From NCBI GenBank assembly GCA_025677815.1, contig JAIXMP010000008.1, forward strand, positions 124,001 through 188,000: a DNA stretch of 64,000 nucleotides, given 5' to 3'. The DNA is from Phascolomyces articulosus (lineage: Eukaryota > Mucoromycota > Mucoromycetes > Mucorales > Lichtheimiaceae). Below the pieces are notes generated by a model. It was not told where the DNA came from and made no database searches. It saw nothing but the letters and a program-made list of their open reading frames with translations. This document shows, in pieces, positions 51,201 to 62,726 of the stretch (the stretch's first letter is position 1; every line of letters begins with the position of its first letter). A program made the translations under genes and the position numbers.

Positions 51201-54200
51201 GAGAACTTACAAAGACTATTCTCGATTCATCCATCAATGATGAATCCCAATACCAAATTGGTACCACTAAGATCTTTTTCCGTGCTGGTCAGGTAAGAAA
51301 TATATCTTTTTTTTATTATTACTATGAAGGGGAATGAAAAAAAGAATGGGGAAAAGGCTGATCAAGTGTTATCTATGTGACATAGCTTGCCTATATGGAA
51401 AAGTTACGTTCAGACAAGTTCAATGCAAGTGCCACATTATTACAAAAACATATGCGTCGTTTTATTTACCGATCACGCTACGTACATATGCGTGATTTGG
51501 CGGTTCGATTACAATGTGTTGCACGACAAAAAGCTGCCGCTGCTCAGCTTCAAACACTTCGAGAACAAAAGGCCGCTATTCAAATCCAAACGCAATGGCG
51601 CCGATTCTCAGTACGCAAAGCATATATTCAAAGACAACAGTTCATTGTTCATCTCCAATCTGCTATTCGTTCCTATCAAGCACAACAAAAGATAGTGTAT
51701 GCACGTGAGACACATGCTGCCATCCAAATCCAACGACTTGCACGAGGCTGGTATGTGTTTTATTTTTCTCTGACATAAAAAAAGAATATGAGCCCTGTGG
51801 GTTTTTTTGCTAATACATATTGTGTAGGTTTGCACGTAAACAATACAAGGCACAACGCGATTTCGTTATTCATTTACAAGCATGTGTTCGTCGTCGTACA
51901 GGTCGCAAGCAATTGATGGCATTACGTGCAGAAGCTCGTTCTGTCAACCATTTCAAGGAAGTATCCTATAAATTGGAAAACACCGTCGTCGAACTCACAC
52001 AGACCATCACTTCACTCAAGGAAGAAAAGAAGGGTATGAAGACCAAGACGACTCAATTGGAAGCTGAAATTCGAACCTGGATGGATAAATACGAGAAGAT
52101 GGAAAAGAAATCACAAAAATTCCAAGAAAAGTTAAAGGAGCCTACCGTCCCTCAAGCACAATGGGATACATTAGTCAGCGAACGGGAACAGCTTTCCAAA
52201 GACTATCAAGAAACATTAGAGAAGCTCAAGAACAGAGATAAGGAAATTTCTAGTGTGACTGATGAGTTGGCTACTTTGCGCAAACAAAATGAGAAATTAC
52301 ACAGTGATTTGGAAACTGCCAATGAACGTGTGGCGGATGAAAGCGAAGTAGCAGAGCTCAAGAGTCAAATTGCTGCATTGAAGGCACAATTAACCCAAGC
52401 CATGCGTACCGGTGGTGGCTTGCGTCGTGGTTCATCATCCAATAACTTGAGAAGCTTATCACCAGCACCCGATCGTCTTCGTAGTGTCTCACCCGCTAAA
52501 CAATTGGATGTGAATGGTTTCAAGGATGATGTTCGTCAACGAAGTCACTCCCCTGCCCGTGGAAGAAAGGCTCGCCGTAACAGTTTGGATGCTCCTGCTT
52601 CCAATAAGGCTGTCGATCGACTTCGTTTAAAGAACCCACGTCCTACATCCATTGATCAATATAGCAACATTTTTGGTGCTAAGGGCAACCGTATTATTCC
52701 TGGCAGTGTTGTTGAAGATCCAGATGAAGAGGTAAGCAATTATTACTACTGTCCTTTATTGATAGTATGGTTGTTTGATGTCGAATCGTACTGTATATTT
52801 ACGATAAACAAAAATTTCCAATGTATAGATCCATAACATCTTGCGTGATGAAGATAAGTTATTGGCTGAAATTGCAGAAGGTCTTATCAAACAACTTAAA
52901 ATGCCATTACCATCCATGCAAAATCCGCCTTCACGAAAAGAAATCTTCTTCCCTGCTCATATGATCGGCATGTGTGTCATTGAAATGTGGAGAAAACAAT
53001 ACATCCAAGAATCTGAACGTCTTCTTTTTACAATCATGGATACAATCCAAAAGCAATGTTTGGTAAATAATTAAATGAGAGAAAAAGGTATATTAATTTG
53101 GAAGGAAAGAAAGTGATGCTTACTTACTGGGTTCACCCATTGACCATTTTTTTAGAGTTGTACGGGTGAAGAAGCAATAACACCATGTGCTTTCTGGATC
53201 ACCAACGTTCATGAGTTATTGTCCATGGTATGCTCTGCTGAACCTGAACTTGAGCACCAAGTCTTTCAAAACGGACAAGATGCTGGTTGGCAAGATTTTG
53301 AAAAATTGGTAGCGACCGTGAAATTCGAAATGCAATGCCTTGAAGATAATATTTTCCATGCATGGATGAAAGAAATGAAACGTCGTTTAAGCAAGATGGT
53401 GGTCCCTGCTGTGATTGAAAGTCAATCGTTGCCAGGTTTTATTACTGCTGATTCAGGTCGATTCTTTAACAAATTGCTTACTGGTTCTTCTCAACCTGCT
53501 TATTCCATGGATGATTTACTCAACTTTTTGAATAAGGTGTGGAGAACCATGAAATGCTATTTTATTGAACCTTCGGTAGCTACTCAAGTACTTACTGAAT
53601 TGCTCAAGATGATTGGTGTCAATGGTTTCAATGATTTGTTGATGCGAAAGAACTTTTCTTCATGGAAACGAGGTATGTTGTTCGATGGAGGAGTAAGACA
53701 AGTGTTTTTTTCTCTCATTGGGATGCGTTTGATTTAACTTGGGTTTTATTTTTATTAGCCATGCAAATTCAATATAACATTACTCGTGTTGAAGAATGGT
53801 GTAAAGGCCACGATATTCCTGAAGGCAGTCTTCAACTTGAACATTTGATGCAAACGACAAAGATGCTTCAATTTAAGAAATCATCGGTGGAGGATATTGA
53901 AAATATCTACGATGTTTGCTGGATCTTATCCCCTACTCAAGTTCAAAAGCTCATATCTAATTATCATGTGGCAGATTATGAGGTAAGAGAACCTTAAAAC
54001 AAAATCTCTTCTTTTTCCTACTATAGGCTAAACTTATTCAATTTGGATCTTCTATAATTATAGAATCCTATCAAGCCTGCTATATTAAAAGCAGTTGCAT
54101 CCCATGTTGTCACCGGTGATACAGCTGATATCTTACTATTAGATTCAGTTCCCATCGATGATACTGCTAATCCATTTGAAATCCCTGTCCCACGCCAAAC

Positions 54201-54413
54201 CCAACTTCAAACATATATTCCTTCTTGGGTAAGAAATTGAGTAGCTTTTTTTTTATTAGCGCTTATTATATATCATGGGAATAGATTTTCGCTAACACAA
54301 ACACTTATTGAATATGATGGTTATAGATCAAGGTTGAGCATGTACGTGCACTTACAGTCTTGGTTCAACAACAGCAGCAACAACAAAACCAATCCCCATC
54401 AGCATCGACATAA
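48279..54413 (+). CDS. Class V myosin heavy chain
   Basis: Fifteen phase-consistent exons, 48279-48446, 48552-48684, 48767-49004, 49132-49456, 49600-50199, 50273-50413, 50517-50798, 50885-51292, 51386-51750, 51828-52731, 52829-53062, 53156-53672, 53759-53982, 54064-54228 and 54327-54413, encode 1596 residues (yeast Myo2 is 1574). Order: SH3-like N-terminus ([14 protein letters not shown]); motor with P-loop GESGAGKT (about 178-185), switch [10 protein letters not shown], switch II DIYGFE, actin-binding [13 protein letters not shown] [12 protein letters not shown]; lever arm with about six IQ motifs (from residue 766); coiled coil; a Ser-Pro/Arg linker; and a DIL cargo-binding tail (about 1300-1560). 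It carries vesicles and organelles along actin to the growing hypha. The tail ends in a short polyQ stretch. All parts are intact. Confidence 0.96.
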
Positions 54414-55075
54414 GGGAAAGATAATTTCTGCTTGCTTCGTAAATACCATCACCCTTATTATTACTTTTTGTACAAATATATATATATACACATACATACA
54501 CACAAACTATCTACTACTATATAAATATATTTATTATCAATCTTGGATATATAATACTTTTATTATCGGTTGAATTATATATGCATCCGTTTAATTACAA
54601 TGGTCGAGAATGGATACTAAATAAACCTGATTTTTTTCCTTAATCAATGAATTACCATAGTAACGAAACGAAAAGTGTGGAAGATCGTTGTAAATCCAAA
54701 AATATACACAATAATATATAATACTGTACAACACTAGGTGTTAAAGAATTCAACCAGATCAGTGAGTAAAAATTGTTCTTCAGTCTATTTTTTCACTGTC
54801 AAAAAAAATGGATCTACCAAATATATATTTGTCCTTTATATATTATATTTTCAAAAAGTTATCCAAACTCAAAACAAACATAAAGAATAAAAAATAGAGG
54901 GAGAGAGAAGAATAATAAAAATAATAACGTGAAAATAAAGTTAAAAAAGTGTATAATAAAAAACAAGGAGAGAGAATGGAATGTGTGATATGTGGGTTGA
55001 TAAATGGAAGGGGGATATAAGTTATTGCTAGTAGTAGTAGACTATACTATAATTAAATACGTATATAAGAAATTT
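54414..55075. other. Convergent 3' flanks
   Basis: Space between the converging myosin V and polyQ membrane-protein genes. TA-rich with ATAC and TA repeats near 54480-54510; no coding sequence recognised. Confidence 0.5.
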
Positions 55076-57037
55076 TTATGCTTGATCATAGAGTGATTGT
55101 AAATAATGATCTCGTTCTCGTTGAGCAGGCGTTCGTTTACTATTATCATCATGATTGCCTTGATCATCCATCCATGGCATCACTTTACGTTTAGCAGATT
55201 GTCGACGACCTAAATTGACTGTATTAAAAAATGACTTGTTCTCATCCACATGACTTTGTTTTTTCGTGGATTGTTGTTGTTGTTGTTGTGGAAGAACGGA
55301 AGGTCGGTTGGAGACACGATTAGTACGTCCGTTCCAAGTCTGATGACCATTTTGTTGCAATAATGCAAAATTTGTACCATCAATTTCAATTTTTTCCGAA
55401 GCGGCACCAAAGGATTGTGGTTGTTGTTGTTGTTGCTGACGATGTGGTTGTTGCTGTTGTTGGTCATTTTCAGGAATCATGGTTCTTACAGTGGAGGATG
55501 AAAAAGATGCTACTGGGTCAGGTCCTTCACTACTAAATCTTCCTTGGTTGGTTGAAATACTAAGCATAGATCCACTTTCTGTCATGGATGCTTGAAGCAT
55601 ACGGCGGATGGTATCCACATTGCCTTTTTGTTCACCATCAACTAGTTTTCCAGGCATACGAGGAGGTGGAGGTATCTTATTATTTGTAGTGTTGTTGGTA
55701 GCTGTACTGTTATTGGCTTCGACTTTGGCGGGTTTATTCGTATCTTCAGGAGACCACCATTCTGCAATTTCTCTTGCAGTAGCGGTGGTGGAGGCGGATC
55801 CACTTCCTTTCGTAGCACTGACAGCGGATACAGTAGCACTTTTATCAGTAACAATACTATCACGTACAAATCGACGAACGGAACCCGTCATTGGTTTTTC
55901 TCGGACACTAGCAAAATTGGCGACAGCAGGGCGATTGTTATTGTCACGATGGTGATAACCTGATGATGGTGTTTGTTGTTGTTCTGCGTTAGAGGATGAA
56001 GGAGTAAACATTTTCATCACATCCTCTTCATTGACAAGCATGGATCGAGTCTTGGATTTTCGGGAAGCGGTACGAATCACCCGACGGGCTGCTCGCATGC
56101 TAGCATTATTGTTTTTACCATCACTATAAGCAGCTGCAGCAGCTTCTTCAATAGCTTGAGAAATCTTTACTTCTTCTTCCTCTTCCTCTGTATTTGTATT
56201 ATTATTATTGTGATGATAATATGACTGTTGTTGTTGCTGTTGTTGATGTACAACAGGGGGAATCGTGGGAGAAGGAGGTTTTATAGCATGAACGGGTGTT
56301 TGAGGAGTCGATGGTAATGAAGATGACGATCTACCAATCATATTACTATGAGCATCCGTTGAAATAGCAGATGACGATGTGGATGACTGTGGTTGTGGTT
56401 GCTGCTGTTGTTGATCACCTGTAAATAATTGATTTAGTGGAGTCGATGACTTGGTTGATTTTTGACGACGCAAGGATTGTCGCACCGTACTACGAATTGT
56501 ACCTGCTTTACGTTGAACACTTGAATAAAAGCTCGGTTTTTCAGCATCAGAAGTATCTTTATTAATATTCATGTACTTGTCAAATAATTCCATTGCTTCC
56601 TCTGAACTCAACTCCATCTTGTCGGAAAACAATGATGTCGAAGGAGGTGGTAAAGGAAGATTAATCTTGACATTATCCTGGTGTTGCTTTCGTTCCGCTC
56701 GAGACATTTTTCGGGCCTTTGGTACTTTAGGTTCTTCTTCCTCTATTTCATCTACCGTTTGTTGCTGTTGATCGGTCATGGGAGGTGGTGTGAATGAGGG
56801 TTGTTGATTATTAGCAACAGTTGAACGCATGGTAGGTGCATTATTATAATTTTCTTGTCCAGTAGTAGATCGTTGTTGCAGTTGTTGTTGGTAATTCATT
56901 TTTTCATCTTGGGCAATATCCACTGTAGAAGGTGATGATCTACGTCTTTTTTTGATTAAATAAAATCCAAGGCCAGACAATAATAAAGCAGCTACTGCTG
57001 CAACGATACAAATAACAATCAATATGGGAAAGGCCAT
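55076..57037 (-). CDS. PolyQ-rich single-pass membrane protein, unknown function
   Basis: Single exon of 653 codons starting at the ATG at 57035-57037. Residues 5-28 are a strong membrane helix (ILIVICIVAAVAALLLSGLGFY) followed directly by a KKRRR stop-transfer cluster, so the long C-terminal part should be cytosolic, with only a few residues outside. The rest is Ser/Thr/Gln/Pro-rich with many CAA/CAG runs and is probably disordered. More ordered-looking islands are RKMSRAERKQHQDNVKINLP with SLFSDKMELSSEEAMELFD (about 110-175), VRRFVRDSI, and a basic-charged tail ending QRERDHYLQSLYDQA. Basic Arg-Ser-x-Ser patterns suggest kinase sites. I do not recognise a family. An upstream exon with a larger ectodomain cannot be excluded. 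Confidence 0.75.
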   Translation of the reverse strand: MAFPILIVICIVAAVAALLLSGLGFYLIKKRRRSSPSTVDIAQDEKMNYQQQLQQRSTTGQENYNNAPTMRSTVANNQQPSFTPPPMTDQQQQTVDEIEEEEPKVPKARKMSRAERKQHQDNVKINLPLPPPSTSLFSDKMELSSEEAMELFDKYMNINKDTSDAEKPSFYSSVQRKAGTIRSTVRQSLRRQKSTKSSTPLNQLFTGDQQQQQPQPQSSTSSSAISTDAHSNMIGRSSSSLPSTPQTPVHAIKPPSPTIPPVVHQQQQQQQSYYHHNNNNTNTEEEEEEVKISQAIEEAAAAAYSDGKNNNASMRAARRVIRTASRKSKTRSMLVNEEDVMKMFTPSSSNAEQQQTPSSGYHHRDNNNRPAVANFASVREKPMTGSVRRFVRDSIVTDKSATVSAVSATKGSGSASTTATAREIAEWWSPEDTNKPAKVEANNSTATNNTTNNKIPPPPRMPGKLVDGEQKGNVDTIRRMLQASMTESGSMLSISTNQGRFSSEGPDPVASFSSSTVRTMIPENDQQQQQPHRQQQQQQPQSFGAASEKIEIDGTNFALLQQNGHQTWNGRTNRVSNRPSVLPQQQQQQSTKKQSHVDENKSFFNTVNLGRRQSAKRKVMPWMDDQGNHDDNSKRTPAQRERDHYLQSLYDQA

Positions 57038-59010
57038 GGTATTGCTGTTTTCTAATATGTTGTTTAAAATAGTTATATTAACTTATTAGTAATCAAGATT
57101 TTCTTTCTACGTTGTAGTGTACATACTATGGTCACTACCTTTAATAAATTATGACAATGAAAATGAGTGGTACGAAGAAGAAAAGTTTTTGTATTATTTG
57201 TTTTATATTGTTCTTCTTTTTTTAAAAAAAGTACAATGGTAGTAATAATAAAATGATATTTTTTTAAGAAAAAATTATCGAAAAAAAAATTAAACGAATG
57301 GTCGGGAAGGGCAAAGGGGAGAGAGAGAAAAGAAAAAAACAAGAAAGAAAAAAATAAAATAAAAAACGCAATGAATCCAAATCAAGTCTCTACTTCTTCT
57401 TCATCCATTCATCATCTTCTTACTTTCTATGCGGGGATATTTGTAAAAAGGGGAGAGAGAAAAACTCGTTGGGTTTATTAGATGTCCATGTATAATTTCC
57501 ACACGGCTTTTCAAATAAAATATCATATTAAGGGGCTATTAACTACAGAAAATATTTATAAAAAAAAGGAGAGGAAAGCCTAGTAACTTATATAGAGTTT
57601 ATAATAATAGACGTCTTTTTCTTTCTCCCTTTTGATATCGAACCATCTTTAGAAACATATCACGACAAAATGTCTGTAATGGATAAGTCATCATCATCTA
57701 TTGTAATAATAATAATAAATGTAAAATAGGAGAAATAATAAGTGAATGTGTTATATACAGTATGTACTGGACCATTTATATAGTTTATCATTATTATTAT
57801 TATTCCTATTAGTTATTAGAAGAAGTTATTAATGGTATAATCTATATATAAAAATAGTCTAAAAAACAAGAATATAAAACGTAGTTATTATGCAACAATT
57901 TGTTATTCTCTTTTTATTTTACTTGCATGTCAATGAAAATCCAAAGATGTTACTAAGCGAAGTTGATAATAACAAAAACGATGGGCTATCAATGGATATA
58001 TATTACTTTCTTTTAAAAAACAAAGAACTCTCTTTCGATAGTAAAAAAAGCTGGTGTGAATCCGAATTTATTAAATTCTAATGCCTATCAAAAGTCAGAA
58101 AAAAAACAAACATAAAAGAATCCAGAACAATCTTATATAGATCTATTCCTTTCTTTATATCAATAATTTGGCTGGCATAAAAGATTTAATGTCGTGTTAT
58201 CAGTGTCTCTATTTACCAAATCGAACAATCTCTACGTACTGAGAAAAAACAGAGTTGTGGGCAAAAAAAAAAAGTGGTTTCATCGATATGTTGTACTACA
58301 GACGATCGGCGTAAACAAAATGTTTATATGGTGCATATAGAATAAATAAGGATTGCCATTTTTTTTTATAAACTCTGGGAAGAGATAAAGGGCAAAGATA
58401 ATAAATAGCTATAAACAGTAATAGTGGTGAGTAAACCCAGGATAAGATCAGCAACAACTTTAAGATGGGCAGATTAGACTATTTAATATAATAATATTCA
58501 CCTAGATTTTGGATATAGGTCACATTATATAGTATTTTTATTGAAAATAAACAAATCCTTTATGGGAAAAAAATGTGCATCAACTTTAAATATAATATAG
58601 AATCCATCATCTATCATAGTAAATAATGATAAAGTATTGGAGGGGAGTATCAGGAATATAAATATCAAATTCTTGGCAGAAGCGGCGGCGACAAAAAAAA
58701 AAGGGAGGAGGGGAGGGACAGAAGGATAAATATAAAGAAGCCTATAAATTTAATACAATGTAATGTATATGTATAACTCTTTATAACACAAGAACCGTGC
58801 GTTTGTGTGATATCCTGCGTTTATTTTATTATTCAGTATTTATGGATCGTTTAACTGATCCGAAAAAAAACATTTATCTGGATTGTAATTTGAACTCGAC
58901 TTTTCTTAATTTCCTTTTTCTTTATTCTTTATTCCTCTTTTTACTTTTTTTTTCTTCTCCACTCTTTTCTTCTTCTTCTTTATTGTATATATTTTATTTT
59001 CTATTTTAAA
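57038..59010. other. Intergenic between divergent genes
   Basis: AT-rich region with many A and T runs, ATT/AAT repeats near 57700-57810 and a purine tract at about 58690-58730. It supplies the promoters of two divergent membrane-protein genes. The bases just before 59011 are a long T/C-rich tract typical of fungal core promoters. No gene recognised. Confidence 0.5.
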
Positions 59011-60169
59011 ATGCCTCTGGGAGCTTTTGCCCTCGTTAATAGACGATGGAGACCTTCCAATATTGTATATAAAGAGTATGAAGATTATTCACAACTTGTA
59101 CGGTTTGTACGTTGATTTCAAAATGTTCCTATTATTATTGCTATAAATATTCGATCAATCTTCGAAAAAAAAAGATTTTTTCATTTATGCAGTCGATCGA
59201 TAGTACATTGTCAAAAAACTTTATTGACCATGAATGATACTTTACATATTTTAACCTTGTGTAGATGCCAAAGGAGATTTTTGAAGCACGAATGAAAACG
59301 ATTACTCGACTAATATTGAAGGAATTTCCACACATATGTGTTGATAGTCATCTATTTGTACTAGCTTTAGCTATGGTGATAGCAGCCGCAGTATTTGCCA
59401 TTGCTGCCCGAGCATTAGCTATTGCCATGTGGTATCCATTATGCATTCTTATTGTACCGGCTATTATTGCATATTGGACAACGAGGCGACGAGGATTACA
59501 GTATATTAAAATGAGTCAGGTAAACTGTTGTGAAATTAATTTTGTTTTTTTAGTAATAGTAAAAAAAAAATGACCACATTGTCTATCATATCATATGCCA
59601 ATCAAATATTCCCGTATATGTACTTTATATTTTCTTATCGCATGGAAAAAAAATGATCATGAATAAGAAGATGATCACTCACAGATGATAGCATTGTATT
59701 TTTATAATAGTTTCATGATAAATTGCAGGATTGTCTCAAAAAATTAACAATGATGGATGCAGCCTATCAGATTCGTTGGAGTTACCGTCGACTTGAACTT
59801 TTGGATAGTAGAGAATCACTCGGTTTAAAATATGCATTAGATAGACAAGCGATTGCTCTCGTCATTGAAGTAACACCCATTGAATACAACAACACTACCA
59901 TGTGTAGTACAAGGAATAGCAACAACAATAATAATGATCGACATCAACAACAAAGAAGGAGTGAGAGTGTGTTACCTACGTATGAATCAATAGAACAGGA
60001 TCTTGTATTGGATGTCGGTCCAGCACCTGCCATGAGAGAAATAACAGTTTCTATACCACCACCAGTATATACCAGTAGTAGACAGCAGCAACAACAGCAA
60101 CATGAGGAGGCTTCATTATTAAGAAATTCAACACCTCCTCCTCCCTATCATCATAGTACAACACTCTAA
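59011..60169 (+). CDS. Double-pass membrane protein with C-terminal PY motifs
   Basis: Three exons, 59011-59106, 59265-59519 and 59729-60169, encode 263 residues; donors GTACGT and GTAAAC keep phase 0. Two adjacent hydrophobic segments (about 61-83, LFVLALAMVIAAAVFAIAARA; about 86-105, IAMWYPLCILIVPAIIAYW) probably form a hairpin leaving both ends in the cytosol. The middle part (DCLKKLTMMDAAYQIRWSYRRLE...IALVIEV) looks folded. The tail has polyN and polyQ and the WW-domain ligands PPPPY (near the C-terminus) and LPTYES. PPxY/LPxY tails on small membrane proteins recruit Rsp5/NEDD4 ubiquitin ligases, so an Rsp5-adaptor role is a reasonable inference. A second exon beginning with its own ATG means an internal start is possible. 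I know no named family. Confidence 0.72.
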
Positions 60170-61449
60170 CAACAATAAACAACCTTGATTCTGTCAATGC
60201 CAGCGGGATCTCCATTATCATCATCATCCTAGTCACAAGATCATTCACCACTACCACAAACCATTTTGTTAATATGGCTGTTAACATTTGCTACGTGATT
60301 GTACATAGTTATATCATTGTTCAATATTTAGATTTTTTTTTATATATACCTATCATCTTTTCTCTCCTCCTTTTATTTTTATTTCCCCTTTTATTATTTA
60401 CTCCTATATACAGTTGTCATCATCATCACCATCATCACCCGTTCAGTATACCCATATGTGCTTTTTTCTTCTTCTTTTCATTGTTACTACGTTTTATTAC
60501 ATATAGAATAACAAGCTGGACTTCACGGTCTATTATCATCTATCTATTTTCATTGTTGTAAGTTATATTACTTGAACCTTTCTTAGTTTTGTTTTCTTAT
60601 TCGTTTCATTATTATTTTTTATTTTGTATATTCAGATCGTAAACAAAAAAGTATAAATATTTTGTTGATCATCCAAACTAACAATGATACAAAAAGCCCA
60701 TAATAAATATTATCACTTTTGATGATCATGGTACTAAATACTGCTGTCATTAATATAGTTTGATTGTGGGCGTATTACAGTTTATATTTATTAAAAAAAA
60801 AGAATAAAATGATTCATTCCTTCATCGATCATTATAAATGTGCTCGTGGAAATTTTAAAAGCAATTATGCTTTTTTTAAAGGCTTAACGTATCGGGTTCA
60901 TGAACCGGCTGTATTTTGAATTTGTATCATTATTTGATTTATCAATAGTATTGGATGATGCAAGATATTATATAAATGATGGTATGGTAACCAATGTAAG
61001 CAAGATTATGCTGTTACCTTACTCTTCCCGACGTATAAGTCCAGATAGATAAGCGATAGGCAGTTATTTATGTAACTGATAATCCTTATCATCATGCATT
61101 TGAAAAAAGAAAAAAAAAAAACAGCGTGCAATAATAATCAATAACTTTCGGACGTTTGTTATACCCTATGCGATTAAAATATTTTGGACCAATGTATTGA
61201 TCTTTGTAATAAAAAAAAAGAAACGGTATTATTCGACTAGAAATAGTGATCATAAAGCTTTTTTTTTTCTTCTCTCGGAAGAACAACTATGGTGATTCTT
61301 CAAGCATAAAAAAAAAAATAACGTGCAAGCATACAGTAAGCGAAAAATGTCAAAAGGCGGCGCTACAACAATTGGTACTTTCATTTTTTTTTCTTTGTCA
61401 ACAAAAAAAAAAAGTTTCTTATGCGAAGGAGCCTGAAAGAATAAAAAAT
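60170..61449. other. Intergenic
   Basis: AT-rich spacer between two genes on the + strand, with CAT/ATC repeats near 60415-60440 and several A and T homopolymers. The frame continuing upstream of the next gene's ATG (from 61246) is Lys/Phe-rich homopolymer translation and probably not coding. No gene recognised. Confidence 0.5.
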
Positions 61450-62443
61450 ATGTTTTCTTTTGCAAAACACATTGCATTTCACAAGAAACCCTGGTATGTA
61501 ATAGCAGCTCAAGCAGTCGCATTTTCTTCAATATCCCAATGTTTTACCCATTTACCTTCACGACGCGATTCTTTGGTGTGGCGTCAATGTCGTGGTACTC
61601 GATTTGACGGACAGCGATGTAAACGAAAGATCAAGGCAGACATCCTTTGTACTAATGAAAGTGATCTATACTGTCATTCGCATCAACTTTCTTTTGGTAC
61701 ATCATCCAAGGTCAATCATCAAGAATCCAATATTAGTCTCGATGATCCACTTCTTGATGGTTGGGATTGTATGTATTCGTTGTTATTTTTATCTCCCCCC
61801 CCTTTTTTTTTATAGATACAGGAACACTCATTTTTTTCATTATTATGTAGTATGGATCGATCAAAGATTGAATAGTTCAAAGCGAACACGTATAAAACAA
61901 GAAATGAGTAAACCATTATCAGAAAACGATGGACCTGGATATATCTATGCGTACATGTTGACACATGGTCCACGCGTACCTACTTCACGTTACGCTTATT
62001 TCAAAATTGGACGTACCATTGACCCGTATCGTCGAATGTATCAAGTATCTCAAAGATGTAAATATACACCAGAAATTATAGAACTTTTCCCTCATTTACC
62101 ACCGAGAAAACCAAATTCTCTTGTTTCTTTACCCAAATGTCCTATATCCCATCGTGTGGAACGATTAATCCATCTCGAACTTTCGGTTCGATTTTCAACA
62201 GCTGGGTTTCAGTGTCGTGAATGTGGAACGGCGCATCGGGAATGGTTCCGTGTACCACGATTGCAAGAAAAAGATGGATTTCGATTGTCGGATCAAGAGT
62301 TGTGGAATAAACATATTCGACCTATTATTTTAAAATGGTTTCAATATGGAGTGGCTGTGTCTGCCATGGTAAATAATAGTATGGGTGGTAGTAATGGGAG
62401 TACTGGTAGTAGTAGTAGTAGTAGTAGCAACGGCATGAGCTAG
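61450..62443 (+). CDS. T5orf172 (GIY-YIG-like, DUF1766) protein with N-terminal Cys/His motif
   Basis: Two exons, 61450-61768 and 61851-62443, encode 303 residues. The N-terminal part has a putative zinc-binding motif, QCRGTRFDGQRCKRK...LC...LYCHSHQ (Cys at the two CxGT-GxRC positions, then C and H). The C-terminal domain (about 125-250) reads GYIYAYMLTHG, YFKIGRTIDPYRRMYQ, HRVERLIHLELS, then CRECGTAHREWF. This is the T5orf172/Mug113 fold, a relative of GIY-YIG nucleases found in phage proteins and in fungal proteins of unknown role. The G-Y-I-Y start, the KIGRT arginine and the late glutamate (VERLIH) are present. The protein ends in a Ser/Gly run. The start chosen is the ATG nearest the conserved part. 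Nucleic-acid binding is inferred. Confidence 0.85.
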
Positions 62444-62726
62444 GTATTTTTGTTTGTAGATTGTACATGGAATCCTTCATTTTCTTTTTTGTAAATAGAC
62501 TTTGATGTACTATTAACAATAGTACAACTTTATTATGTTAATCATAGTGCAATATTGGGTGTCTTTTTTAAGATGGGAGGAATGTATTTAGATTTGATAA
62601 AACTAATTTTGTATGGCAGAGGAGACTATATGTCAACACATATTATATTTGAATCAGCTTTTTTTTAGTATATGATCACAGATCGAATATAGTCCATAAC
62701 TTAAAACGTGTTCATTATTTCTATTA
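62444..62726. other. Convergent 3' flanks
   Basis: Short AT-rich gap between the T5orf172 gene and the tail of the HET relic. Nothing recognised. Confidence 0.5.

Noticed and set aside
41590..54413. TBC GAP and myosin V as a functional cluster for polarised secretion
   Set aside because: Both act in exocytic traffic in other fungi, but they are 4 kb apart with separate promoters, and nothing in the sequence links them.
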